A stretch of DNA of 64,000 nucleotides from Christensenella sp034926635 (GCA_034926635.1 JAYFQX010000022.1:20862-84861), one strand, 5' to 3'; shown: positions 26,245 to 35,646, counted from the first letter of the stretch. Notes: generated by a model not told the origin, from the letters alone. Translations and numbers: made by a program.

Positions 26245-27505
26245 AAACCAGTTTTCCTTTCCTAAATGTATACTGTACGCGTCCCTTTAGCGTCTTCCCC
26301 AAAAATGGACTGTTCTTTGCCTTAGAAACCACGTCTTTTTCTTCATAAACATAGCTTTCCCTGATATCGCATATTGCAAGATCCGCAGACGCGCCCTCGC
26401 AAACAACGCCTCCGTCAATCCCCAAAAGCTGCCGCGGTGTTTTGCTCATCAGCCGCGCAATATCTTCTATTTTTATTATACCCGGCTCCAACAAATTTGT
26501 CACTGCCAGCGAAAAAGCCGTTTCAAACCCGATCAACCCAAACGGTGCGCTTTCGATCGGTTTTTTCTTTTCTTCCATGCTATGCGGCGCATGATCTGTC
26601 GCGATTGCGTCAATTGTCCCATCCAGAATCCCCACAATCACAGCTTGCCTGTCTTTTTCGCTGCGCAAAGGCGGATTCACTTTGGCATTCGGGTTTCTAT
26701 CCAAAATCAACGCGTCCGTCGCAGAAAAATAATGTGGTGCGGTCTCGCATGTTACACAAACACCTCTTTTTTTTGCATTCCTTATTACTTCCACACTTCC
26801 CATCGTAGAAACATGACAAATATGGATATGTGCGCCAATTTGCTCTGCATAACGGATATCGCGCTCTGTCATTGCTTCTTCCACTGCTGCGGAGATCCCT
26901 CTGAGTCCGGCTTTGCGTGCGTTTTCTCCTTCATTTACCACGCCGTCCCCGCGCATCGCAAGGTCTTCTTCGTGCAGCATGAGCAATGCGCTCATTTCCT
27001 TTGCTTTTTCCATTGCCTTGCGGATCATGCAATCTTTGGCAACCGGAAGCCCATCGTCTGAAAACGCAACGGCGCCAGCCGCGCGCAGCGCGTCAAAATC
27101 CGTAAGCTCTTCGCCCTGCATGCCTTTTGTGATGGCCGCAACCGGCAGAACTTCCGCAAAGCCTTTTTCTTTGTCTTTTTGAATAATATAGGAAACGACA
27201 TCCGCACTGTCTATCGTTGGTTTTGTGTTGGGCATACAACAAACCGTCGTATATCCGCCCGCCGCCGCTGACCTTGTGCCGGATTCGATATCTTCTTTAT
27301 ATAATAATCCCGGATCGCGCAAATGACTGTGCAAGTCGCAAAATCCAGGAAATGCGGCGAGTCCTTCGCCGTCAATCACACGTTCTGATTCCCGTTTCAG
27401 GTCTGTACCTATCTTTTTCATAACGCCATCTCGAATCAGGATATCCTGATTTTCCGAAATACCGTGTTCATTCACTATCGTGATATTTTTTATTAAATAA
27501 TCCAT
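26225..27505 (-). CDS. pyrC: Dihydroorotase, class I
   Basis: 426 residues. Metal-binding DLHSHLRDPG, carboxylated-lysine region, HICHVST and ATDHAPHS motifs of the amidohydrolase superfamily. It cyclises carbamoyl-aspartate. The aspartate carbamoyltransferase gene pyrB, often beside it, is absent from this operon. Confidence 0.95.
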   Translation of the reverse strand: MDYLIKNITIVNEHGISENQDILIRDGVMKKIGTDLKRESERVIDGEGLAAFPGFCDLHSHLRDPGLLYKEDIESGTRSAAAGGYTTVCCMPNTKPTIDSADVVSYIIQKDKEKGFAEVLPVAAITKGMQGEELTDFDALRAAGAVAFSDDGLPVAKDCMIRKAMEKAKEMSALLMLHEEDLAMRGDGVVNEGENARKAGLRGISAAVEEAMTERDIRYAEQIGAHIHICHVSTMGSVEVIRNAKKRGVCVTCETAPHYFSATDALILDRNPNAKVNPPLRSEKDRQAVIVGILDGTIDAIATDHAPHSMEEKKKPIESAPFGLIGFETAFSLAVTNLLEPGIIKIEDIARLMSKTPRQLLGIDGGVVCEGASADLAICDIRESYVYEEKDVVSKAKNSPFLGKTLKGRVQYTFRKGKLVYDRQAD

Positions 27506-27563
27506 AATTCCTCCGGATATATAGCGAGCGGGAGATTTTCCACCCCCGCCCGTATCCGTTCTT

Positions 27564-28883
27564 TTAAATATTCTTTGGCAGTACCGCGTTTAAAACAATA
27601 CCGATCAACGCGCTTAGGAAAATGTTGGAAAGCGTAAACGATTCCGAGAATTGAATCCCTCCCGAGAGCCCAAGGCCGGTAACAAGCATCAACGAAACGA
27701 TGATCAAGTTCCTGCTGTGCGAAAAATCAAGCTTAGCTTCTGCCAGCGTCCGCAGGCCAATCGTCGCAATCATTCCAAACAAGATCATGGAAACGCCGCC
27801 CATAACCGCGCCAGGGATAGATCCGAGGAATGCTGTAAACACGCCGAAGAAACTGATTACAATAGCAAACACGGCAGCGATCCGTAGCGTAGACGGATTA
27901 TAGTTTTTCGTTACGGCAAGCACCCCTGTATTTTCGCCATACGTAGTATTGGCAGGTCCTCCCAGAAGTCCGGCAACCATCGTAGCCAGTCCATCCCCTG
28001 CGAGGGTCCTGTGCAGACCCGGGTCTTCAAGGAAATTCTTTCCGACAACCGCGCCGTTTGTGGTAATATCCCCGATATGCTCCATAAACGTTACGATTGC
28101 CGTCGGGGCTATAATGGCGATCGCCATGGTTACTTTTGCCGGATCCAGCTCATGCGTGAAGAACAGATTAAACTGCGGAACTTGGAATCCGAGGTTAGCA
28201 CCGTTTTGGAATCCTGAGAAATCGACCTGACCCATTAATGCTGCGCAGACATACCCTACGGCAATCGCTACAATAATCGGTACCAGTTTAAAAAAACCTT
28301 TTGCAAAGATAGAAATAATAACCATCGTTGCAACCACGATCAGCGCAATCACCCAGCGCAGCCAGAGAATATCGGGAACGCTTTCTGCCGCCGGCACGCT
28401 GATAATGTTGTTAAACGCCGTGGGCGCGAGCGTCAGACCGATTACCATAATCATTGGTCCGGTTACAACCGGCGGGAATACCGACATTACACGTTTCACG
28501 CCAATTACTTTAACCAGCAGAGCTAAAATCAGGTAAAGCGCACCTGCACAGATAATGCCGATAGAAACATAAGGCAACGCAGCTTGGTATGCCGGCGAAG
28601 AAAGGAAACCTTCAACCGAAGGATCTACCCCGCTTGCTTGTGTCGCAACGATGATGATAACGCCGATAAACGCAAAGCTGGAACCTAAAAACACCGGTAC
28701 CTTGCCTTTTGTAATCAGGTGAAAAATCAGCGTCCCGATCCCCGCGCAGCAAATTGCCACTGCCGGATTGAGCCCTGTCAGAAGCGGAACCAGAACTGTC
28801 GCGCCGAACATGGCGAACAAATGCTGGAAGCCAAGAATCATCTTCTTGCCCAGACCCTGTTGTTGATTGATCGTTTTGTCCAT
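27564..28883 (-). CDS. uraA: Uracil permease, NCS2 family
   Basis: 439 residues from ATG 28883, chosen because GGGAGG lies 6 bases upstream; a longer frame to 28940 overlaps the leader. FGATVLVPLLTGLNPA at the N-terminus, GLLGGPANTTYGENTG in the middle, and about fourteen membrane segments are typical of UraA/PyrP. It imports uracil by cation symport. Second gene of the pyr operon; a hairpin stands between it and pyrR. Confidence 0.93.
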   Translation of the reverse strand: MDKTINQQQGLGKKMILGFQHLFAMFGATVLVPLLTGLNPAVAICCAGIGTLIFHLITKGKVPVFLGSSFAFIGVIIIVATQASGVDPSVEGFLSSPAYQAALPYVSIGIICAGALYLILALLVKVIGVKRVMSVFPPVVTGPMIMVIGLTLAPTAFNNIISVPAAESVPDILWLRWVIALIVVATMVIISIFAKGFFKLVPIIVAIAVGYVCAALMGQVDFSGFQNGANLGFQVPQFNLFFTHELDPAKVTMAIAIIAPTAIVTFMEHIGDITTNGAVVGKNFLEDPGLHRTLAGDGLATMVAGLLGGPANTTYGENTGVLAVTKNYNPSTLRIAAVFAIVISFFGVFTAFLGSIPGAVMGGVSMILFGMIATIGLRTLAEAKLDFSHSRNLIIVSLMLVTGLGLSGGIQFSESFTLSNIFLSALIGIVLNAVLPKNI

Positions 28884-28923
28884 ATGATACCTCCCAAAAT
28901 AAATAATATTATAATAACTCCAT

Positions 28924-28957
28924 AAAAAAACCTTATCCATTATGTGGAATAAGGTTA
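28924..28957 (-). terminator. Terminator/attenuator hairpin between pyrR and uraA
   Basis: On the minus strand AACCTTAT ... ATAAGGTT is followed by seven T; the stem begins in the pyrR stop codon. It could lower read-through from pyrR to the transporter. I do not see a clear second PyrR-binding loop here. Confidence 0.7.
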
Positions 28958-29509
28958 ATCGTCTGTTTCCCGGTCACAAATATCGACGCCTTCCGCGCCG
29001 TCAAAATCCATCACCTGCACTGAGATCATTTCATGCGCTGCAGTCGGGACATTCTTCCCGACGAAATCCGCCCGAATCGGCAGCTCGCGGTGTCCACGGT
29101 CTACAAGCACTGCAAATTTAATGAACTGCGCTCGTCCCATATCCATAATTGCATCCATTGCAGCACGCGCGGTACGTCCCGTATAAAGCACATCGTCTAT
29201 CAACACAATTTTTTTGCCGCTTACGTCAAAATCAATATGTGTTTCTCCTACCACGGGCTGCTCGGAGTCTTTCGATAAATCATCACGGTAAAATGTAATA
29301 TCCAGTGTTCCAATCGGGATCTCTACACCTTCAAAATCTCTGATATAAGCAGCAATCCGTTTGGCGATCGTTACGCCACGACGCTGGATGCCAATAAAAT
29401 ATAAATCCTGGGCGCCGTCGGTATTTTCAATAATCTGGTGAGAAATCCGTTTCAGCGTCCGCTGCATGGTTTCCGCATCCATAATCGTTGTTTTCCGCTT
29501 ACTGTTCAT
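28955..29509 (-). CDS. pyrR: Bifunctional pyr operon attenuator / uracil phosphoribosyltransferase
   Basis: 184 residues. PRPP motif VLIDDVLYTGRTARAA and PyrR-specific FYRDDLS. In the presence of UMP/UTP it binds pyr leader RNA and favours termination. First gene of the operon, placed directly behind its own leader, as in Bacillus. Confidence 0.95.
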   Translation of the reverse strand: MNSKRKTTIMDAETMQRTLKRISHQIIENTDGAQDLYFIGIQRRGVTIAKRIAAYIRDFEGVEIPIGTLDITFYRDDLSKDSEQPVVGETHIDFDVSGKKIVLIDDVLYTGRTARAAMDAIMDMGRAQFIKFAVLVDRGHRELPIRADFVGKNVPTAAHEMISVQVMDFDGAEGVDICDRETDD

Positions 29510-29529
29510 AACCCCTCGTTTCTACCCAT

Positions 29530-29630
29530 AAAAAAACCTCATCGCATCCATCCCAAAACGCAATAAGGCACACAAAAAACTGTATGTACACCTTACGGCC
29601 TCTCGACGGACCTGTTTAAAGGTTGTATTT
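29530..29630 (-). promoter_or_regulatory. PyrR-responsive attenuator leader
   Basis: The minus-strand leader contains GGUCCGUCGAGAGGCC (about 29596-29612), similar to the PyrR-binding loop consensus with UCC and GAGAGG, followed by a strong intrinsic terminator at 29530-29568 (CCTTATTGCG / TGCGATGAGG, then seven T). Binding of PyrR should sequester the antiterminator. The loop is about two bases longer than the Bacillus consensus I remember. Confidence 0.75.
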
Positions 29631-29641
29631 TATTAAGAAAC

Positions 29642-29670
29642 AGTATATCAAATTTGAGAAACGGATTCAA
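29642..29670 (-). promoter_or_regulatory. Sigma-A promoter of the pyr operon
   Basis: TTGAAT, 17 bases, TGATATACT (extended -10) on the minus strand. The -35 reaches into the last codons of rluD. Confidence 0.7.
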
Positions 29671-30587
29671 TCTGTTTTTTCATATTTTTCCAGCGAATCT
29701 AATACTTTTTGAAAATATTCGGGCAACGGTGCCGTGAATTCCATTTGCTCACCTGTGCGCGGATGGTTAAGCACCAGTCTGCAAGCATGCAGCAACTGCC
29801 CATTTAACTTAAACGGATCCTTTTTTCGCGTATACACCGGATCTCCCACAACCGGGAACCCAAGATGTTTCATATGCACACGTATCTGATGCGTTCTGCC
29901 TGTTTTCAGCCTGCATTCCACCAACGTATAATCGCCGTATCGTTTCAGGACGCGGTAGTGCGTTTCCGCTTCACGACCCGCGGCGGTAACTGCCATTTTT
30001 TTTCGGTCACGCGGATCTCTTCCGATCGTTGTGCGGATATCTCCTTCATCCTGTTTGATATTACCATACACCAACGCCTGATAAATACGCTGTGCGGTTT
30101 TTTTCTCAATCTGCTCCGCCAGACAGCGGTGTGCAGCATCGTTTTTCGCAACAACAATCAATCCCGAAGTATCTTTGTCAAGCCTATGCACAATTCCCGG
30201 ACGCAGCTGTCCATTGATCCCGGATAAATCCTTTATGTGGTACATGATCGCATTCACCAGCGTACCGGTATAATTTCCAGGCGCGGGATGCGTCACCATT
30301 CCCTGCGACTTATTGATTACGGCAATATCGCTATCTTGGTATATCATATCAAGCGGAATATCTTCCGGCAAAATATCCATTTTTTCCGCCGGCGGCACCT
30401 GTATGGCAACCCGATCCCCCTCGCGTACTTTCCCGCCCGGTTTTGCGGGTTCCCCATTTACCAGAACATGACCTTCCTCAATCAATTGCTTTAAAAAAGA
30501 ACGCGTGAATTCCGGATATTCTTCCGCTAAAAAGCGGTCCAGCCTGGTCTTAGGCTGCATAGCTGTCAGTTCAAGCTTCTCCGTCAT
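29667..30587 (-). CDS. Ribosomal large-subunit pseudouridine synthase, RluD family
   Basis: 306 residues. N-terminal S4 RNA-binding domain (RLDRFLAEEYPEFTRSFLKQL, read in parts) and catalytic HRLDKDTSGL with the invariant aspartate, followed by GRTHQIRVHMKHLG. It modifies uridines in 23S rRNA. It overlaps lspA by 17 bases; the two form a conserved pair in Bacillota. Confidence 0.93.
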   Translation of the reverse strand: MTEKLELTAMQPKTRLDRFLAEEYPEFTRSFLKQLIEEGHVLVNGEPAKPGGKVREGDRVAIQVPPAEKMDILPEDIPLDMIYQDSDIAVINKSQGMVTHPAPGNYTGTLVNAIMYHIKDLSGINGQLRPGIVHRLDKDTSGLIVVAKNDAAHRCLAEQIEKKTAQRIYQALVYGNIKQDEGDIRTTIGRDPRDRKKMAVTAAGREAETHYRVLKRYGDYTLVECRLKTGRTHQIRVHMKHLGFPVVGDPVYTRKKDPFKLNGQLLHACRLVLNHPRTGEQMEFTAPLPEYFQKVLDSLEKYEKTD

Positions 30588-31056
30588 CCGCCTTCTCCGT
30601 TTTTTTCTTTTTATCCCAAAACCAAATTACAAAAACAGCGAACATAATCGCGCCAAACGTCACAAAACAGTCTGCCACATTAAAAATTGCAAAATGTACA
30701 AAATCAAATTCCATCATATCGATCACATAACCGTGAGCGATCCTGTCGATCACATTTCCAATTGCGCCACCCGCGATAAACGCCATAGAGAAACTGAACA
30801 ATTTTGAATTAAATTTTTTACGATACCGAAGTAGGAAATAAATGACAACCACCGCCATAACAGCGGATATCAGCGCAAGCAGCCAGGTTGCGTTAGAAAA
30901 CATGCTGAACGCTGCGCCTGTATTTTGCACATAAGTAATATTCATAAATCCCGGAATAAACTGCATGCTTTGTCCAACAGACATCGTGCTTGCCACAAAA
31001 AACTTTACAATTTGGTCTCCGGCGACAATCGCCGCAATCAATAAAATATAGATCAT
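30571..31056 (-). CDS. lspA: Lipoprotein signal peptidase
   Basis: 161 residues, four membrane segments. Catalytic aspartates in GGAIGNVIDRIAHGYVIDM and FNVADCFVTFG. It removes signal peptides of diacylated prolipoproteins such as the binding proteins in this window. Preceded by its own promoter after the divIVA terminator. Confidence 0.95.
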   Translation of the reverse strand: MIYILLIAAIVAGDQIVKFFVASTMSVGQSMQFIPGFMNITYVQNTGAAFSMFSNATWLLALISAVMAVVVIYFLLRYRKKFNSKLFSFSMAFIAGGAIGNVIDRIAHGYVIDMMEFDFVHFAIFNVADCFVTFGAIMFAVFVIWFWDKKKKTEKADDGEA

Positions 31057-31089
31057 ATTTTCCCTGCCCTATTCTGCGTATTCTGTCGT

Positions 31090-31095
31090 ATTATA
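31090..31095 (-). promoter_or_regulatory. Extended -10 promoter of lspA-rluD
   Basis: ATGGTATAATA on the minus strand, 34 bases before the lspA start; the -35 is poor. Confidence 0.45.
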
Positions 31096-31106
31096 CCATA
31101 TTTGCG

Positions 31107-31136
31107 TAAAAAAAACACCGTCCACTTAGGGACGGT
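31107..31136 (-). terminator. Terminator after divIVA
   Basis: ACCGTCC-CTAAGT-GGACGGT followed by GTTTTTTTT on the minus strand. Confidence 0.88.
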
Positions 31137-31151
31137 ATTGTTTTCTTCCGG

Positions 31152-31826
31152 TCAATGGTCAATAATCTCATTTACAATATCCTGTAACTCTGCCGTACTC
31201 TTGCTAAAATCTGTAGCATTACTGTCCTTGGACTGTTTCAGAATTTCATTCAAATGAATAGAATCCTGCAAGGAAGAATGATCCAACTCGATCATTTGGT
31301 TTGTAAGATTATTGATGGACTGGCTGACTTCCGCTGCCTGGTGACCCACCAAGCTCTCATCATCCAGCTTCGCTTCTACATAAGACATTTGATCGTCCAA
31401 AAACATCCGAAAACGCTTTTTATAATCCGTGATCTGCTTTTCATATTTTTGCAGTTCCTGACGCGCCGCCTCCATCCGAAGTTGCGTGCTTTCTATCACG
31501 GTTTTGGCATTCTGGTTTGCAGTATCCATGATTTTTTGCGCCTGCATCTCTGCACGTTCAATATAAAGCGTAGCATTACGCTGCGCAGTGATGACCGTTG
31601 CCATCAGCTTTTCTTCTACGTTTTCCAGCTTATCTGCCTTTTGTTTCAGATGCGCGATCTCTGATTTCATTTCTTCATTTTTGGCAATAATATTCTCGTT
31701 CTCTTCCATCAGCGATTCAAATTGCTTGATGACATCATCTAAAAAGCTATCTACCTGCTGTGGATCATAGCCGCTGAACTTTTTATCAAATTCTTTTTCC
31801 AGAATATCTTTGGGGGTTATATTCAT
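31152..31826 (-). CDS. divIVA: DivIVA-domain protein
   Basis: 224 residues. N-terminal membrane-binding DivIVA motif NITPKDILEKEFDKKFSGYD continuing PQQVDSFLDDV, then a long coiled coil (about 35-160). DivIVA senses curved membrane at septa and poles and recruits other proteins. The C-terminal 60 residues are Ser/Asn/Gln-rich and variable. It is the last gene of the adaptor-ylmE-sepF-divIVA cluster. Confidence 0.92.
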   Translation of the reverse strand: MNITPKDILEKEFDKKFSGYDPQQVDSFLDDVIKQFESLMEENENIIAKNEEMKSEIAHLKQKADKLENVEEKLMATVITAQRNATLYIERAEMQAQKIMDTANQNAKTVIESTQLRMEAARQELQKYEKQITDYKKRFRMFLDDQMSYVEAKLDDESLVGHQAAEVSQSINNLTNQMIELDHSSLQDSIHLNEILKQSKDSNATDFSKSTAELQDIVNEIIDH

Positions 31827-31859
31827 ATAATATTACCTCAATTTACGCCACAATAAGCG

Positions 31860-32363
31860 TTATTCCCTCTCTAAATAGCCGAACCCAAATTCATCCGACG
31901 CAGCTTCTGCCGTATTGGTAGAAACATCTACGTTGTAAGGCGCAACAACAAAAATATTACGTGCTGCTTTTCTAATATTACCGTTCAACGCATACACAGC
32001 CCCGCTGACAAAATCCAATATCCTCTGCGCAACGTCTGTATCAAGCTCATCCAAATTGACGATAATAGGCTTTCTTTCTTTCAGATTATCAATAATACTT
32101 TGTGTGTCTTCATAAGAAACGGGTTTATAGATCAATACTCTCACTTTACTGGTATCGGGAACACCAACCATCTTCGCCGTTTCTCCTTTTTTCTTATTGA
32201 TCCTTTTTTCTTCTACCGGTGGAATATATTCATCTTCCGGGAATCCACCCATCATATCATCCTGTATATCCTCGTCATCGTAATACTGATCATCTAATCC
32301 TTCATCTGTAGGTTCTAATCCGATAAAAGATAATAATTTGTCGCCCATTTTTCTTTTTCCCAT
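31860..32363 (-). CDS. sepF: Cell-division protein SepF
   Basis: 167 residues from ATG 32363, which has GGAGG 8 bases upstream; the longer frame overlaps ylmE. An N-terminal amphipathic membrane anchor (MGKRKMGDKLLSFIGL), an acidic linker, and the SepF core with ERKPIIVNLDELD and RILDFVSGAVYALNG. It tethers FtsZ to the membrane. Twenty bases separate it from ylmE. Confidence 0.93.
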   Translation of the reverse strand: MGKRKMGDKLLSFIGLEPTDEGLDDQYYDDEDIQDDMMGGFPEDEYIPPVEEKRINKKKGETAKMVGVPDTSKVRVLIYKPVSYEDTQSIIDNLKERKPIIVNLDELDTDVAQRILDFVSGAVYALNGNIRKAARNIFVVAPYNVDVSTNTAEAASDEFGFGYLERE

Positions 32364-32382
32364 GAACCAAGCCTCCATGTAT

Positions 32383-33069
32383 TCATTGATAATGTCTTGC
32401 TCCAAATATTGCGGACCCCACACGCACCATGTTCGCGCCTTCCAGAATTGCCTCGCCGTAATCGCCTGACATTCCCATAGAAAGCGTATCGAACCGCTCA
32501 AAAGACGGTTTCCACAAATCATATAATTTCTTTGCCGCCGCGAAAACCTTCCTCAGGTAAACTCGATCATCCGTAAACGGCGCGATCGTCATAAAGCCCC
32601 TGACATGAATTCGATCAAAATCCTTTATTTCCTCAAAAAACGCTTCTACGTCTTCTATATATAAACCGGACTTTGTATCTTCTTTCGCAATATTTACCTG
32701 TACCAGCGTTTCAATCGACGCATCTTTCTTCACGCATTCCGTTTGCAGTTCCTGCGCTAATGATAAACGGTCAAGCGAATGCAATAACGCTATTTTATTA
32801 TTAATTATATACTTAACCTTGTTCGTTTGCAACTGTCCAATTAAATTCCAATCAATGTCTTTGGGCAATTCTTCGCTTTTTCGCAAAAACTCCTGTACCC
32901 TGTTTTCGCCGAACATCCGCAACCCTAAGTCATATGCCTCGCGGACAGTCTGCGTGTCTACCGTTTTTGAAACCGCCACCAGCTGCACGCTGTTTTCCGG
33001 CACACCTGCCTTGGCCTCATATTGAGCAATTCTTTCTTGTACACTTTCAATATTCTCCTGCAAACTCAT
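32383..33069 (-). CDS. YggS/YlmE-family PLP-binding protein
   Basis: 228 residues from ATG 33069 (GAGG upstream, 4 bases after the preceding stop). PLP-lysine motif VQLVAVSKTVD, MFGENRVQEF, WNLIGQLQTNK and SMGMSGDYGEAI are standard. The family (PLPBP) helps PLP homeostasis and shows no strong enzyme activity. Its place directly before sepF is conserved in Bacillota. Confidence 0.93.
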   Translation of the reverse strand: MSLQENIESVQERIAQYEAKAGVPENSVQLVAVSKTVDTQTVREAYDLGLRMFGENRVQEFLRKSEELPKDIDWNLIGQLQTNKVKYIINNKIALLHSLDRLSLAQELQTECVKKDASIETLVQVNIAKEDTKSGLYIEDVEAFFEEIKDFDRIHVRGFMTIAPFTDDRVYLRKVFAAAKKLYDLWKPSFERFDTLSMGMSGDYGEAILEGANMVRVGSAIFGARHYQ

Positions 33070-33073
33070 CTTT

Positions 33074-34288
33074 TTATACCTCAACATGTTGGTTGACGGC
33101 AAGTATACTGCCTTCTTGCGCCGGCACAATAATTGCGCTTCCATCTTTAACAATTTTTACATCAACAGGCACAAAAGTTTTATCATTTCCTGCAACCACA
33201 GTTACCCCTGTCACGCCGTCTTTTTCCTGAATCGCCTTTTCCGGAACCTTCAGTCCCTGAAAACTTGCAAACACTTTTGCGTTAGTCCTGCGCGTGTTAA
33301 TCAATTGTCCAATATCGTCGTCTATCTCGATAGCATACGTATAGCCGCCTTCTTCTTCCTTTACTGTGCCAACAACCGTCCCCTGATATTGCTTATCCAT
33401 ATAATCGTCAAACGCGATAGAAAACACATTTCCTTGCGCAAGCTCCGGAATTTCAACATCCGAGTTTACCGCCAAATACCACTTATAATTGTTTACCAAA
33501 CGAAATAAAGGCTTATCAGACGTTTCTTCGTTTTCATTTGTACTTGAAACCTGGCTCTCCGTTCCGCCGTTTAAAATCCCAGCGATCTCTGCAGAAGTTA
33601 TTTGTGTAATATTTCCAGCATTCAGTGTTTGTTCTGCACCATCAAGATAAAAACTTACAACGCCTGCCGCCGGTGCCGTGATGTCCTCACTCCATTCGTC
33701 CACCCTGCTTTGCAGCGTCTGTTCTTTGGAATAAAAGTCATTCAACGTGGCATCAGCAGCTACATTTTCTCTCAAAAACTGACTTTTTTGAGTCATCAAA
33801 GATTTCAGCTCGTTTTCTGCAGTTACCACATTACCTTCTGCCTGACCATTAATAATGTTACGGATCTCCAAAGACTTTTGTGCAATCTGGGTATTAAATG
33901 CCACCAGTTGTTCATTCCCAAGCAATGCGTTTTCCTGATATTCTTCAATCTTGGTTTGTATATCAAGGAGCTCTGTCATTACCTTGTCTTTATAGCCCCA
34001 TTTATATACTTTGATAACCGGTGTTTCCGCTTCTACACGTTGCCCTTCCTGAACCAAATATTTAGGGTCGCCGTAATTCTGGGCAGAAACAACCTGTTCA
34101 TCCCGCACCACAATCACAGGAAGCGCCTTCTCAAACAAAATTTCTCCTTGCTCCACAGGCTCGGTATTTGTACTGTTGACAAAAAAAACAACCGCGATCA
34201 CAGCTACCAGAACAATCGCGATAAAAATATAAAATTTTGGATTGGCACGCCGCGCGTGTCGTCTTGCAGGAGCCTTCCTTTTGATCAC
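33074..34288 (-). CDS. HlyD-like membrane adaptor in the division cluster
   Basis: 404 residues. Basic N-terminus, one membrane segment (about 20-37), then a barrel-sandwich/HlyD region: VQEGQRVEAETPVIKV, a long helical hairpin (about 110-185), ITAPAAGVVSFYLDGAE, and a C-terminal beta domain. Similar proteins occur upstream of ylmE-sepF in many clostridia and are usually annotated HlyD-family adaptors, but no ABC exporter lies here. A structural envelope or septum function is an inference from the neighbours. Confidence 0.8.
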   Translation of the reverse strand: MIKRKAPARRHARRANPKFYIFIAIVLVAVIAVVFFVNSTNTEPVEQGEILFEKALPVIVVRDEQVVSAQNYGDPKYLVQEGQRVEAETPVIKVYKWGYKDKVMTELLDIQTKIEEYQENALLGNEQLVAFNTQIAQKSLEIRNIINGQAEGNVVTAENELKSLMTQKSQFLRENVAADATLNDFYSKEQTLQSRVDEWSEDITAPAAGVVSFYLDGAEQTLNAGNITQITSAEIAGILNGGTESQVSSTNENEETSDKPLFRLVNNYKWYLAVNSDVEIPELAQGNVFSIAFDDYMDKQYQGTVVGTVKEEEGGYTYAIEIDDDIGQLINTRRTNAKVFASFQGLKVPEKAIQEKDGVTGVTVVAGNDKTFVPVDVKIVKDGSAIIVPAQEGSILAVNQHVEV

Positions 34289-34379
34289 GGATTCTTTTCC
34301 TTTCTGTTATAAAACACTATTTAACCAATATTCAACATACTGTGCGTTATCTCCTGCAATTATAACACACTTTAGAATA

Positions 34380-34772
34380 TTATCCCAGTCTCAGTGTCAC
34401 TACTACGCCGTTTCCGTGCTTGGTATATTGAAGACTATCTGCAATGCTCCGCACCAAAAAAATCCCGCGCCCGCTTTCGCACATTAATAAATCAGAAGAC
34501 CGGACGTCCCGCTGCATGGCTGGCGCACTTTCAAACCCCTTCCCATTATCCCTGAATTCGATTTTCAATTGATGGTTTGCATAACCAGCGTTGATACTGA
34601 CCGTATCCGCCTCCGAATACTTAAAAATATTCATCACCAACTCACTCATCACCAAACGTATCCGGTATTGCTGCTCCTCGTCCAGCTGCGTCTCCTGCTC
34701 AACCCCATATATAATTGATTCAATTGTATCCTGCAGTTCGTTAAAGTTATACAGGAATTTTTTTACATGCAA
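34380..34772 (-). CDS. Anti-sigma factor / serine kinase, RsbW-like (intact ATP site)
   Basis: 130 residues, HATPase_c_2 family. The N-box is intact (RLVMSELVMNIFKYS, with Glu and Asn), and so are G1 (RDNGKGFE) and G2 (GRGIFLVRS). It should bind ATP, phosphorylate a STAS antagonist and hold a sigma factor. Start is TTG 34772 with GAGGGG upstream. It lies downstream of the sigma gene, outside the usual antagonist-kinase-sigma order. Confidence 0.82.
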   Translation of the reverse strand: MHVKKFLYNFNELQDTIESIIYGVEQETQLDEEQQYRIRLVMSELVMNIFKYSEADTVSINAGYANHQLKIEFRDNGKGFESAPAMQRDVRSSDLLMCESGRGIFLVRSIADSLQYTKHGNGVVVTLRLG

Positions 34773-34881
34773 TGTTTTCCCCTCTTATACCTTCATGTTC
34801 GTTTTATGCGTTGCCTACATACCTATACATAACCACACAAAATATTAAAAATCTTTTAAAAAGCGAACATTTTGTTAAGTT

Positions 34882-35622
34882 TTACTTTTTATAGACTGCT
34901 GCCAGCTTTCCCAAAATCTTTCGCTCCATACGCGAAATCTGCATCTGCGAAACATTCAGCATATCCGCTACCTGCTTTTGCGTTTTGTTCCCAAGATAAC
35001 GTTGTTCAATGATCTGCTTTTCCGTATCACTCAGCAGGCTCATACAATAATTCAGAAAATCATGGTTTTCTATCTGCTCAAAGCTTGCGTCATCTTGCCC
35101 GAGTACATTGCCCAGCGAAAAATTTTCTGTATCCGCAAGTGCGCTGTCAAGCGAAAGGATATTATCCGCTTGCTGCATCTCCAGAACTTCCAACACCCGC
35201 TCTACGGAAATACCAAGTTCTTTGGCAATACTGTTAGGAGACGGTTTTACTCCATTCTGTGCCATATAATCCTGCACATAAAGCTTAATCTTTTTTAATT
35301 GTTCCGTATCCCGCCGCGGCAACCGCATCACACGTGAAGAATCGCGAAAATAATTTTTAATTTCGCCTATTAAAGAAGGCGTTGCATAACTAGAGAATTT
35401 AATCCCCCGTTCCGGCTCAAACCGTTCGATCGCCTTGACCAAAGCAAGGCTTGCCACCTGGTATAAATCCTCATAATCAACGCCGCGCCCGGCAAATTTT
35501 TTCGCCGCTATTTCCGCAATATACAAATAACGCTCGATCAAAATATTCCGGACGTCAACATTATGCTCTTTTACATATAACCGAAACAGCTCATCGCTGT
35601 CCATTGCCCGATAATCCGTCAC
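34882..35622 (-). CDS. Sigma-70 factor of the SigB/SigF/SigG family
   Basis: 246 residues. Region 2: DYEDLYQVASLALVKAIERF and FSSYATPSLIGEIKNYFRD; region 3: KPSPNSIAKELGIS; region 4 helix-turn-helix: KTQKQVADMLNVSQMQISRMER (read in parts). The MRLPRR segment is typical of this group. Without a spoIIR/spoIIG context I cannot separate general-stress SigB from forespore SigF. Start GTG 35622 with GGGGA upstream; ATG 35604 is an alternative. Confidence 0.9.
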   Translation of the reverse strand: MTDYRAMDSDELFRLYVKEHNVDVRNILIERYLYIAEIAAKKFAGRGVDYEDLYQVASLALVKAIERFEPERGIKFSSYATPSLIGEIKNYFRDSSRVMRLPRRDTEQLKKIKLYVQDYMAQNGVKPSPNSIAKELGISVERVLEVLEMQQADNILSLDSALADTENFSLGNVLGQDDASFEQIENHDFLNYCMSLLSDTEKQIIEQRYLGNKTQKQVADMLNVSQMQISRMERKILGKLAAVYKK

Positions 35623-35646
35623 TGTCTGTTCCCCGTTTCTGCCCGC

